Positions 43,808 to 50,150 of a stretch of DNA of 50,150 bases are shown in pieces (position 1 is the stretch's first letter; every line of letters begins with the position of its first letter). The notes under the pieces were generated by a model. It saw nothing but the letters and a program-made list of their open reading frames with translations. It did not search any database and had not been told where the DNA came from. Origin of the DNA: Vibrio sinensis (GTDB lineage: Bacteria > Pseudomonadota > Gammaproteobacteria > Enterobacterales > Vibrionaceae); NCBI RefSeq assembly GCF_003605645.1, contig NZ_QVMU01000033.1, forward strand, positions 1 to 50,150. The letters run 5' to 3'. A program made the position numbers and the translations under genes.

Positions 43808-45097
43808 ATGAATGTATTAATTATTGGTTCAGGCGGTCGTGAACATGCACTCGGTTGGAAAGCTGCACAAAACCCAGATGTTGAAACTGTCTTTATTGCA
43901 CCGGGCAATGCTGGCACGGCACTAGAGTCTAAACTGCAAAATGTGAACATCGATGTCGAAGACATCACGGCATTGGTTGCTTTTGCTCAAGAACAAAAAA
44001 TTGAGTTAACCATTGTTGGCCCAGAAGCGCCTTTAGTTATCGGCGTCGTTGATGCTTTTCGTGAAGTGGGCCTTCCTATCTTTGGCCCGACCAAAGCTGC
44101 TGCACAGCTTGAGGGCTCAAAAGCATTTACTAAAGACTTCCTCGCCCGCCATCAAATCCCAACAGGCTACTATGCCAACTTTACTGAAATTGAACCTGCG
44201 TTAACTTATGTTCGTGAACAGGGCGCACCGATTGTCGTAAAGGCTGATGGTCTTGCCGCTGGTAAAGGTGTCATTGTAGCGATGACTCTTGAAGAAGCAG
44301 AAGATGCGATTAAAGACATGCTTGCTGGGAATGTTTTTGGTGAAGCAGGTAGCCGCGTCGTTATTGAAGAGTTTCTTGAGGGTGAAGAAGCAAGCTTCAT
44401 CGTTATGGTCGATGGTTCAAGCGTACTCCCAATGGCAACAAGCCAAGACCATAAACGTGTTGGTGATAAAGACACAGGTCCGAACACTGGGGGTATGGGT
44501 GCCTACTCTCCAGCCCCTGTTGTTACACCTGAAATTCATAATCGTATCTTGGAAGAGGTTATCTATCCAACGGTACGAGGAATGGATGCAGAGGGAATGC
44601 CATATACCGGCTTCCTTTATGCTGGTCTAATGATTGATGCTGACGGCACTCCTAAAGTAATTGAATACAATTGCCGTTTTGGCGACCCGGAAACACAGCC
44701 GATCATGATGCGCATGGAATCTGATCTTGTCGATCTGTGTCTACTCGCGATCGATGAAAAGCTAGATCAAGCAGAGTCTCATTGGGATCCTCGCGCTGCC
44801 ATCGGTATCGTCCTCGCTGCCGGCGGATACCCTGCTGACTACGCAAAAGGTGACGTGATATCACTACCAACCGATGAGCCCCAAGGTCAAAAAGTCTTCC
44901 ATGCCGGAACAACGAATAATAACCAAGGTGAGGTTGTTACCAATGGCGGAAGAGTGCTTTGTGCTACCGCTCTGGGCAACAGTGTTTCAGAAGCGCAGCA
45001 ACACGCTTATGAGCTTGCTAAGAAAATTAGCTGGAATGGTATGTTTCATCGCAATGACATCGGTTACAGAGCGATAGCACGAGAAAATAAGGCATAA
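43808..45097 (+). CDS. purD: Phosphoribosylamine-glycine ligase
   Basis: PurD joins phosphoribosylamine and glycine with ATP to give GAR, the second step of purine synthesis. Its 429 residues are an ATP-grasp enzyme. It has an N-terminal Rossmann-like fold (MNVLIIGSGGREHALGWKA), TIVGPEAPLVIGVVDAF, the ATP-grasp loop VKADGLAAGKGVIVA (about residue 140), DHKRVGDKDTGPNTGGMGAYSP (about 213), and VIEYNCRFGDPETQP (about 285) carrying metal ligands. TAAGGA lies upstream. It is separated from purH by a repeat-like gap but probably belongs to the same operon. Confidence 0.98.
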   Translation: MNVLIIGSGGREHALGWKAAQNPDVETVFIAPGNAGTALESKLQNVNIDVEDITALVAFAQEQKIELTIVGPEAPLVIGVVDAFREVGLPIFGPTKAAAQLEGSKAFTKDFLARHQIPTGYYANFTEIEPALTYVREQGAPIVVKADGLAAGKGVIVAMTLEEAEDAIKDMLAGNVFGEAGSRVVIEEFLEGEEASFIVMVDGSSVLPMATSQDHKRVGDKDTGPNTGGMGAYSPAPVVTPEIHNRILEEVIYPTVRGMDAEGMPYTGFLYAGLMIDADGTPKVIEYNCRFGDPETQPIMMRMESDLVDLCLLAIDEKLDQAESHWDPRAAIGIVLAAGGYPADYAKGDVISLPTDEPQGQKVFHAGTTNNNQGEVVTNGGRVLCATALGNSVSEAQQHAYELAKKISWNGMFHRNDIGYRAIARENKA

Positions 45098-45130
45098 GTG
45101 ATTAGTACTATCTAACTGTCTTAGCTTCCT

Positions 45131-45161
45131 ATTAAAAAAGGCGCAATATGCGCCTTTTTTA
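45131..45161. terminator. Bidirectional terminator between purD and yjaH
   Basis: A 12-bp perfect stem of AAAAAAGGCGCA with TGCGCCTTTTTT (45134-45145, 45149-45160) is symmetrical, with A/T runs on both sides, between convergent genes. Confidence 0.9.
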
Positions 45162-45170
45162 ATCTAACAA

Positions 45171-45866
45171 CTACTCTTCTAACAATTCGGGTCTTTCAAT
45201 ACAGTGATGATCATCGTTTGCTAGCATCAACAGTTCTTCAACAACGACCTTGTTATTGCGACCACTTCCTAAAAAAGCAACATAACTATCAACATCAGCC
45301 AAACGGTTTACGACAAAATTTGGCAAACTATGATTAAACTCGATTTTAGAATAGCTTTTACCTGAACACGTTTCAAAACTGCTGCCATCCCAATAACCTT
45401 GGATTAATCGTAACCCTTGTTTACGTTGTTCCTTACTTTGTTTAGCGACAACCTGTGCATCACTAAGCAATTGAGACAGCGTCTCTGACTTTAGGGGGAG
45501 AACTCGCCCATCTCGACGATACTGTTGGTAAATAGCTTCACCCGTTTTATTAAAACGGACATGAATGCGATACGGAATCAATTCCAACGCATCATCTCGT
45601 CTTTCTCCCTCACGAATTAATTCTCGAACTTGATCGTCTTCCCAGCGATAGCTGGTTTGATACCACCCATAGTCACCCGCTGTAACATAATCTGATGCAC
45701 TGTAGGGGGAGGTTAGTTTTTCGGTATACCAAAATAGACTGGTCGCATCCCCCATACTCTGTCCGCCAGAATATTGAGAATACTGTTCTAAATTTGCAGA
45801 TGGGTTGCTAGAAGAGCAGCCTAATAGAAGAGAAATTATTAGTGAGGGTAATAGAATTTTTTTCAT
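45171..45866 (-). CDS. yjaH: DUF1481 lipoprotein, YjaH-like
   Basis: This 231-residue lipoprotein starts with MKKILLPSLIISLLLGCSSSN, a type II signal with lipobox LLGC (lipidated Cys at residue 16). The mature part is soluble, with several Trp/Tyr residues (TSLFWYTEKL, YGWYQTSYRWEDDQ). DUF1481 proteins have no known function. Position directly after hupA on the same strand matches E. coli hupA-yjaH. There is no good Shine-Dalgarno sequence, and a hairpin lies between hupA and this gene, so expression may be low or coupled. Confidence 0.85.
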   Translation of the reverse strand: MKKILLPSLIISLLLGCSSSNPSANLEQYSQYSGGQSMGDATSLFWYTEKLTSPYSASDYVTAGDYGWYQTSYRWEDDQVRELIREGERRDDALELIPYRIHVRFNKTGEAIYQQYRRDGRVLPLKSETLSQLLSDAQVVAKQSKEQRKQGLRLIQGYWDGSSFETCSGKSYSKIEFNHSLPNFVVNRLADVDSYVAFLGSGRNNKVVVEELLMLANDDHHCIERPELLEE

Positions 45867-45877
45867 CGTGTTAGAAT

Positions 45878-45905
45878 AAGCGCCAAGACAGATGTCTTGA
45901 CGCTT
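45878..45905 (-). terminator. Hairpin between hupA and yjaH
   Basis: A 13-bp near-perfect stem (45878-45890 with 45893-45905) has one pair that is a G-U wobble on the minus strand. It is followed there by ATTCTAA, a poor T-tract. It could protect hupA mRNA or act as a leaky terminator before yjaH. Confidence 0.55.
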
Positions 45906-45914
45906 TTATAATAT

Positions 45915-46187
45915 TTATTTCACTGAATCTTTCAGTGCTTTACCCGCTACGAATGCAGGTACGTTTGCTGCAGCGATTTGAATTTCAGCACCAGTTTTTG
46001 GGTTACGGCCAGTGCGAGCTGCACGGTGGTTAACTTTGAATGTACCAAAACCAATTAGTTGGACCTGGTCGCCCTCTTTTAGCGCTTCAGTCACGCCACC
46101 AAGAGTCGCTTCAAGAGCAGCTTTAGCTTGTGCTTTAGAAAGATCTGCTTTTTCTGCGATAAAGTCGATTAATTGGGTCTTGTTCAT
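45915..46187 (-). CDS. hupA: DNA-binding protein HU-alpha
   Basis: HU is a small basic histone-like dimer that bends and compacts DNA. It has 90 residues. The DNA-binding arm RTGRNPKTGAEIQIAAANVPAF and the N-terminal MNKTQLIDFIAEKADLSKAQAKAAL match the HU family. It looks more like HU-alpha than HU-beta, and its position beside yjaH supports hupA. GAAGGG lies upstream. It is highly codon-biased and divergent from the CNNM gene. Confidence 0.97.
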   Translation of the reverse strand: MNKTQLIDFIAEKADLSKAQAKAALEATLGGVTEALKEGDQVQLIGFGTFKVNHRAARTGRNPKTGAEIQIAAANVPAFVAGKALKDSVK

Positions 46188-46527
46188 TAGGTTTCCCTTC
46201 TCATATGTTATCGAATTCTGTTCACTCTAAAGCATAAATGCCCTGTCTGGCAAAGGTTTGTAAGCGTTCTTGCGCTTTAGTGATGGACTTTTCGCCACAT
46301 TATGAGCAATAACTCACAATTTGTTAGCCTATGCTATGTGAATGAAACTTGATTTTTACACAAATTAACCATATTTATAATGCGCTGACATCTTACGAAG
46401 CCTGATATTGCGAGGTTTCAGCGAATATAAAATACTCACACCAATAATGCCCAGGTATGTCAAACACCCCTTTTTAGGTTGTTCGGCGCAAGATTTGGTC
46501 GTGGTATCAACTTTACATAGGACCTTT
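46188..46527. other. Divergent hupA/CNNM-gene promoter region
   Basis: This 340-nt gap holds the promoters of both genes. The reading frame of the CNNM gene is open back to 46408, but those 40 codons carry no homology, and AGGA five bases before 46528 marks the start. I see no other gene or named operator. Confidence 0.6.
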
Positions 46528-47604
46528 ATGTTATTGCTATCCATATACGTCACTGTCGCTATTGGCGTATCGTTTGTTTGTTCAGTTTTAGAAGCTGTAT
46601 TGCTCAGTATCACGCCAAGCTATTTAGCGCAGATGCGTCAACAAGAGAATCCAGCAGCTGAAAAGCTATCTAAACTGAAAACAGATATTGATCGCCCTTT
46701 GGCCTCAATTCTGACGCTAAACACTATCGCTCATACTATCGGTGCAGCGACTGCAGGTGCTCAAGCCGCTGTTGTGTTTGGCAGCGAATGGCTCGGCGTA
46801 TTCTCGGGAGTACTAACACTAGGTATTCTGGTGCTATCTGAAATCGTACCTAAAACAATTGGTGCTACATACTGGCGTCAACTTGCACCAGGTGCTGCTA
46901 ATATCTTACGTTGGATGGTTTGGGCACTAACACCATTTGTGTGGTTCTCCGAGCAAATAACAAAACGTCTCTCTCGTGGACATGTTGCGCCAAAAATGCG
47001 TGATGAACTTTCTGCAATGGCTCTTTTAGCCAAAGAAAGCGGTGAGTTTGCGGAGGGTGAATCAAAAATCCTAAGCAACCTATTAGGCATTCAAGATGTC
47101 CCCGTCACTCAAGTGATGACGCCTCGTCCTGTTGTTTTTCGTGTTGATGCAGCAATTACAATTAATGAATTCTTAATTAAACACAAAGATACGCCATTTT
47201 CTCGCCCTCTAGTCTACAGTGAGCAAAATGACAATATCGTCGGCTTTGTGCATAGATTAGAGTTATTTAAGCTCCAGCAGGCTGGCAGCGGCGAAAAAAC
47301 ACTAGGAGCGGTTATGCGCCCAGTGCATGTCTTACTTAATAACTTACCTTTGCCGAAAGCATTTGATCAGATGATGGCAAACCGTTTGCAACTCGCGATG
47401 GTTGTCGATGAGTATGGTACGATTCAAGGTATTCTTACGTTGGAAGATATCTTTGAGCATCTTGTTGGTGAAGAGATCGTTGATGAAGCTGATAAATCAA
47501 CCGATATGCAGGAACTTGCTTTTGAACGTTGGGAGAAATGGAAAAAACGTCATGGTGTAAGAGAAAGCCGTGACGATGATGAAGACGAAGATGAACGTCA
47601 GTAA
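46528..47604 (+). CDS. CNNM/CorC-type DUF21-CBS membrane protein
   Basis: This 358-residue membrane protein has a DUF21 (CNNM) transmembrane domain with four hydrophobic segments (about 5-145; VSFVCSVLEAVLLSITPSYLA, then TLGILVLSEIVPKTIGATYW). It is followed by a pair of CBS motifs (about 195-330; VTQVMTPRPVVFRVDAAITI and VVDEYGTIQGILTLEDIFEHLVGEEI) and an acidic tail of D/E repeats. It lacks the C-terminal CorC_HlyC domain of longer paralogues. CNNM proteins transport or regulate Mg2+, but direct transport here is inference. The gene is inserted between hupA and yjaG, which are neighbours in E. coli. Confidence 0.85.
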   Translation: MLLLSIYVTVAIGVSFVCSVLEAVLLSITPSYLAQMRQQENPAAEKLSKLKTDIDRPLASILTLNTIAHTIGAATAGAQAAVVFGSEWLGVFSGVLTLGILVLSEIVPKTIGATYWRQLAPGAANILRWMVWALTPFVWFSEQITKRLSRGHVAPKMRDELSAMALLAKESGEFAEGESKILSNLLGIQDVPVTQVMTPRPVVFRVDAAITINEFLIKHKDTPFSRPLVYSEQNDNIVGFVHRLELFKLQQAGSGEKTLGAVMRPVHVLLNNLPLPKAFDQMMANRLQLAMVVDEYGTIQGILTLEDIFEHLVGEEIVDEADKSTDMQELAFERWEKWKKRHGVRESRDDDEDEDERQ

Positions 47605-47612
47605 ATAGGTAC

Positions 47613-47638
47613 AAAAGGGAGCTAAGCTCCCTTTTTTT
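47613..47638. terminator. Terminator between the CNNM gene and yjaG
   Basis: A 6-bp stem GGGAGC/GCTCCC (47617-47622 with 47626-47631) with a TAA loop is flanked by a T-run. On the plus strand the T-run contains the yjaG stop codon. It serves mainly the plus-strand gene. Confidence 0.75.
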
Positions 47639-48224
47639 ATAGGCTCACACCGATATTGCTGACGCCTTCTTCGCGAAGTTCTAAACGCAGATCTTTGATA
47701 AGATCAATATCGCGCTCAATCGCATCTTTTAGAGGTCTAAAAATAGCCCACTGTACATCCCACTCTTCACATACAGCTTCGTTATCTTTTTGGTTCTCGT
47801 TAGTGACCTCTTCTTCCAACTGCGCACTTTCAAGCTGAGCAACCGTCATCACTGATTGTTGACTAACTTTCTGCATACTTTCAAAAAGATCATCACGATC
47901 CAATAATCCATGCAGAAGTGTCGATAAAGAGAAACACGCATCGATCGCTGGGTAAACACCATAAAAGTCGAAATCCTCAGAGCTAGGAATGATCTCTTCT
48001 AGTTTCTCTAACTGACGTTCGAAATTTACTTTCGCACTTTTAACCGTTAGTAATTCCCAAACGCTATCTAGAATATCACGATAAACACGCGCTTCAGCAA
48101 ACTGCGTATTTTCGCAAAACATTGCGTAATTTGGGTACATACGTTCACACAGACAAGCCATAAAGGTAATCTGTTTCCAAGGTTCTAACTTCTCAAGGCG
48201 AAGCTGAAGCGGGTTCTGTAGCAT
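47637..48224 (-). CDS. yjaG: DUF416 protein YjaG
   Basis: This 195-residue soluble protein is of the DUF416/YjaG family, function unknown. It starts MLQNPLQLRLEKLEPWKQITFMACLCERMYPNYAMFC and contains a conserved YPAIDACFSLSTLLHGLLD (about residue 105), as in E. coli YjaG. It is all-helical by eye and acidic in the C-terminal half. It lies near hupA in both organisms. Here an unrelated CNNM gene sits between them on the other strand. The stop codon overlaps the terminator of that gene. Confidence 0.88.
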   Translation of the reverse strand: MLQNPLQLRLEKLEPWKQITFMACLCERMYPNYAMFCENTQFAEARVYRDILDSVWELLTVKSAKVNFERQLEKLEEIIPSSEDFDFYGVYPAIDACFSLSTLLHGLLDRDDLFESMQKVSQQSVMTVAQLESAQLEEEVTNENQKDNEAVCEEWDVQWAIFRPLKDAIERDIDLIKDLRLELREEGVSNIGVSL

Positions 48225-48294
48225 AATGGCTCATTGATTGAAGAAAAGACAGCGGCAGTTTACTTGATAACCATTAGGGAAAAAAGCAAAGCCT

Positions 48295-49221
48295 ATGGAC
48301 AATTTTACAAAAAAGCTCTACATCCTCACGGATTCAAACCAAACCTACCAAGAGTTGATTAAGAAGCTAAATCTACCAGACCTAGAAATCACAAATCGTC
48401 GTAGTGAAGCTCAAATTCTACTCGCCGCACCACCCATGCTAGCCAAGCAGTTCAATGACTTTCCAAAAGTAAAATGGGTTCAATCTGTTTATGCAGGTGT
48501 AGACGCTCTAATGAACAATAGCCTACGTCAGGACTATACGCTAACGAATGTAAAAGGGATTTTTGGCCAACAGATCTCTGAATACGTGTTGGGATTTTGC
48601 ATTCAACACTGTCGTCACTTTAACACCTATACTCATCAGCAAAGTGTTCGACAATGGAGAGCACACTCATATCGCACACTATCCGAACGTTCAATGCTAA
48701 TCCTTGGGACAGGTTCAATAGGATCATATTTGGCAAAAACAGCGAAAGCATTAGGCATTCACACCATGGGGATCAATAGTAGTGGTATTCCTGCCATAGA
48801 CTCTCCTTTTGATGAAGTATTCCATATCCAAGAACTCAAATATGCTGTGTCTAAAGCGAATATTTTGGTCAACACGCTTCCGAATACCAAAAACACAGTA
48901 GGGATTATCAACCAAGATGCCCTCTTGGATGCCAAAGAACTACTACTTTTCAATGTTGGCCGAGGATCGGCCATTGATGAAAGATCTCTGCTTAATGCTT
49001 TAGATTCTAATGCCGTAAACCATGCCTATCTTGATGTATTTGAACAAGAGCCTTTAGCTGCTGATCATCCTTTTTGGACCCATACAGGGATAACAGTAAC
49101 ACCCCATATAGCTGCTGTAAGCTTCCCACATCAAGTCGTAGAAATCTTTGCAGAGAACTATAAAAAGCAACATAAAGGTAATGAATTACAACACGTTATA
49201 GATTTTTCAAAAGGTTATTAA
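48295..49221 (+). CDS. D-2-hydroxyacid dehydrogenase
   Basis: This 308-residue NAD(P)-dependent enzyme is of the D-isomer-specific 2-hydroxyacid dehydrogenase family. It has a nucleotide-binding GTGSIGSYLAKTAKALG (about residue 143) inserted in a substrate-binding domain. The catalytic trio is R (NVGRGSAIDE, about 225), E (DVFEQEPL, about 252) and H (TVTPHIAAVS, about 275). It resembles glyoxylate/hydroxypyruvate reductase GhrA in size and layout, but the substrate cannot be decided. It has no obvious Shine-Dalgarno sequence. The next gene starts immediately after its stop with zero spacing, so the two are translationally coupled. Confidence 0.88.
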   Translation: MDNFTKKLYILTDSNQTYQELIKKLNLPDLEITNRRSEAQILLAAPPMLAKQFNDFPKVKWVQSVYAGVDALMNNSLRQDYTLTNVKGIFGQQISEYVLGFCIQHCRHFNTYTHQQSVRQWRAHSYRTLSERSMLILGTGSIGSYLAKTAKALGIHTMGINSSGIPAIDSPFDEVFHIQELKYAVSKANILVNTLPNTKNTVGIINQDALLDAKELLLFNVGRGSAIDERSLLNALDSNAVNHAYLDVFEQEPLAADHPFWTHTGITVTPHIAAVSFPHQVVEIFAENYKKQHKGNELQHVIDFSKGY

Positions 49222-49797
49222 ATGCTTGAGCAAATTCTTTTGTCAGCCCGTCAGTGTCAGTTATGTACTAATAGCTTACCGCTAGGTCCAAACCCCGTAA
49301 TTCAAGCTGCACCAAGCGCTAAACTACTCATTATAGGGCAAGCTCCTGGACTCAAGGTACACGAAAGCTCAATACCATGGAATGATGCCAGTGGAGTGCG
49401 ATTACGCAGTTGGCTACAACTAGATGAAGAGCAATTTTACAATCCCGAGCAAGTCGCGATAGTCCCAATGAGTTTATGCTACCCTGGAAAAGGAAATAGC
49501 GGCGATCTTCCACCACGAAAAGAGTGCGCACCTCAATGGCATCAGAAGATATTAGAACATCTTCCTAATATCGAAATGACGTTACTCATCGGTCAGTACG
49601 CGCAAAATTACTACTTACAAGATAAACCTAAGAATTTAACTGATACCGTTAAGCAGTGGCGTCACTGGGCTCCTAGTTATATCCCTTTGCCCCATCCCTC
49701 ACCTCGTAACAATATCTGGATTAAGCGTAACCCTTGGTTTGAAAGCGAGGTGCTTCCATTTGTGAGTACACATATCCAGAACCTTTTTCATCGTTAG
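49222..49797 (+). CDS. Uracil-DNA glycosylase-like protein with Fe-S cysteine pattern
   Basis: This 191-residue UDG-superfamily protein has motif GQAPG (39-43), where family 4 usually has GEAPG, and a C-terminal HPSPRNN motif (about 160). Four cysteines at 12, 15, 86 and 102 follow the CxxC...C...C spacing of Fe-S family 4 uracil-DNA glycosylases, so an iron-sulfur cluster is likely. Excision of uracil from DNA is the family role, but the residues after motif A differ (LKVHES, no ED pair), so activity is uncertain. It is translationally coupled to the dehydrogenase before it. Confidence 0.8.
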   Translation: MLEQILLSARQCQLCTNSLPLGPNPVIQAAPSAKLLIIGQAPGLKVHESSIPWNDASGVRLRSWLQLDEEQFYNPEQVAIVPMSLCYPGKGNSGDLPPRKECAPQWHQKILEHLPNIEMTLLIGQYAQNYYLQDKPKNLTDTVKQWRHWAPSYIPLPHPSPRNNIWIKRNPWFESEVLPFVSTHIQNLFHR

Positions 49798-49867
49798 GAA
49801 TATTGAGGATAAATAGGACCGGTATTTTCAAAAGGGATAAGTTTGAATACTCAAAAATGATTAGAGT

Positions 49868-49996
49868 TTCTTCAAATAGCGGCGGAGTGGACGGGACTTT
49901 CTTTCTACCTTGAAAGCTTCACGCCCCCGGAGTGACCGGCTGTTGATGCCTCTAATCAGTAAACTTGCTAATAACAGCCTAACCAACGAAACGACA
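49868..49996 (-). pseudogene. tRNA-Asp-like element, copy A
   Basis: Read on the minus strand, segments match tRNA-Asp(GTC) in order. The D-arm GTTGGTTAG is complementary to 49979-49987. An anticodon-loop-like GTCAC/CCGGGGG region lies around 49924-49936. The 3' acceptor end AGTCCCGTCCACTCCGCC (complement of 49881-49898) is 18 of 18 identical to a tRNA-Asp 3' end by my recollection. The T-arm is replaced by a different hairpin CTTTC/GAAAG, and about 30 nt are inserted before the anticodon region, flanked by GGCTGTT/AACAGCC. CCA is changed to CCG. It is not a functional tRNA by normal rules. Confidence 0.6.
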
Positions 49997-50034
49997 ATTC
50001 GATTTCTTATTCCATAATTGATTTTCGACAGACG

Positions 50035-50065
50035 TAAAAAAGCCCTAGTCTTTCGACTAGGGCTT
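50035..50065 (-). terminator. Strong terminator after tRNA-like copy B
   Basis: A perfect 9-bp stem GCCCTAGTC/GACTAGGGC (50042-50050 with 50055-50063) with a GAAA loop is followed, on the minus strand, by six T. It marks a transcript coming from beyond the right edge. Confidence 0.88.
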
Positions 50066-50150
50066 CTTCAAATAATGCGAAATAGCGGCGGAGTGGATGG
50101 GACTTTCTTTCTACCTTGAAAGCATCACGCCCCCGGAGTAACAGGCTGTT
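50064..50150 (-). pseudogene. tRNA-Asp-like element, copy B (cut by the window edge)
   Basis: 50080-50150 is 67 of 71 identical to 49874-49944 (copy A), 206 bp apart. It carries the same replaced T-arm hairpin and tRNA-like 3' end, plus a 10-nt insertion relative to A between the shared TTCTTCAAATA and GCGGCGG. It runs into the window edge, so its 5' half is unseen. A strong terminator follows it on the minus strand. Confidence 0.6.

Noticed and set aside
46408..46527. N-terminal extension of the CNNM protein
   Set aside because: The extra 40 residues lack homology and the AGGA before 46528 gives a normal start with a hydrophobic first segment.
49868..49996. Functional tRNA-Asp gene on the minus strand
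   Set aside because: The T-arm is missing, there is a large insertion before the anticodon region, and the end reads CCG instead of CCA.

Overview
The window looks like an ordinary stretch of the main chromosome of a Vibrio or close Vibrionaceae relative. Most proteins are near-colinear with E. coli orthologues. The gene order menA-rraA, efp|epmB, pfkA-fieF-cpxP|cpxRA, fxsA|aspA-dcuA-dsbD, aroQ-accB-accC, prmA, dusB-fis, purH-purD and hupA-yjaH is typical of Gammaproteobacteria. The transporter-fused acetate sensor CrbS, with CrbR, acs and a VC_2705-type symporter, is typical of Vibrio. No insertion sequence, phage, CRISPR array or intact rRNA/tRNA gene was seen.

Layout. 1-9.8 kb is housekeeping: a possible truncated ORF, rraA, menA, efp and divergent epmB (the enzyme that modifies EF-P), pfkA, fieF, and the Cpx envelope-stress module with two Cpx boxes between cpxP and cpxRA, then trmL and fxsA. 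10-15 kb holds fumarate/aspartate metabolism (aspA, dcuA) and the periplasmic reductant supplier dsbD. 15-29.2 kb is an acetate-utilisation island: response regulator crbR, a MarC-family membrane protein, a two-component Na+/solute symporter, an unknown anchored protein, the sensor kinase crbS, an MFS transporter, a CBS/DUF294 nucleotidyltransferase, a DnaQ-like exonuclease and acs. 29.4-34.3 kb is aroQ-accBC, prmA and dusB-fis, the last behind a promoter with a GC-rich discriminator. 35-41.2 kb is the acid-stress cad locus (cadC, cadB, cadA, all minus strand). It is flanked and interrupted by about 1.7 kb of sequence without intact genes, including a small ORF broken by one amber codon. 41.3-49.8 kb is zntR, purH-purD (PurR-like box upstream), yjaH, hupA, a CNNM/CorC-type protein, yjaG, a D-2-hydroxyacid dehydrogenase and a Fe-S-type uracil-DNA-glycosylase-like protein.

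At the right edge (49.87-50.15 kb) there are two near-identical tandem copies, on the minus strand, of a tRNA-Asp-like element. Its 3' end still reads like tRNA-Asp, but the T-arm is replaced by another hairpin. One copy is followed by a strong terminator. This suggests that an rRNA/tRNA operon, or its decayed tail, lies just beyond the window. It is the least explained structure here.

The genes work together in three visible modules. CrbS-CrbR is expected to switch on acs when acetate is to be consumed. Acs makes acetyl-CoA, and accBC commits acetyl-CoA to fatty acids. CadC drives cadBA for lysine-dependent acid resistance. CpxA-CpxR-CpxP form a feedback loop sensing envelope stress, with dsbD also in the periplasm.
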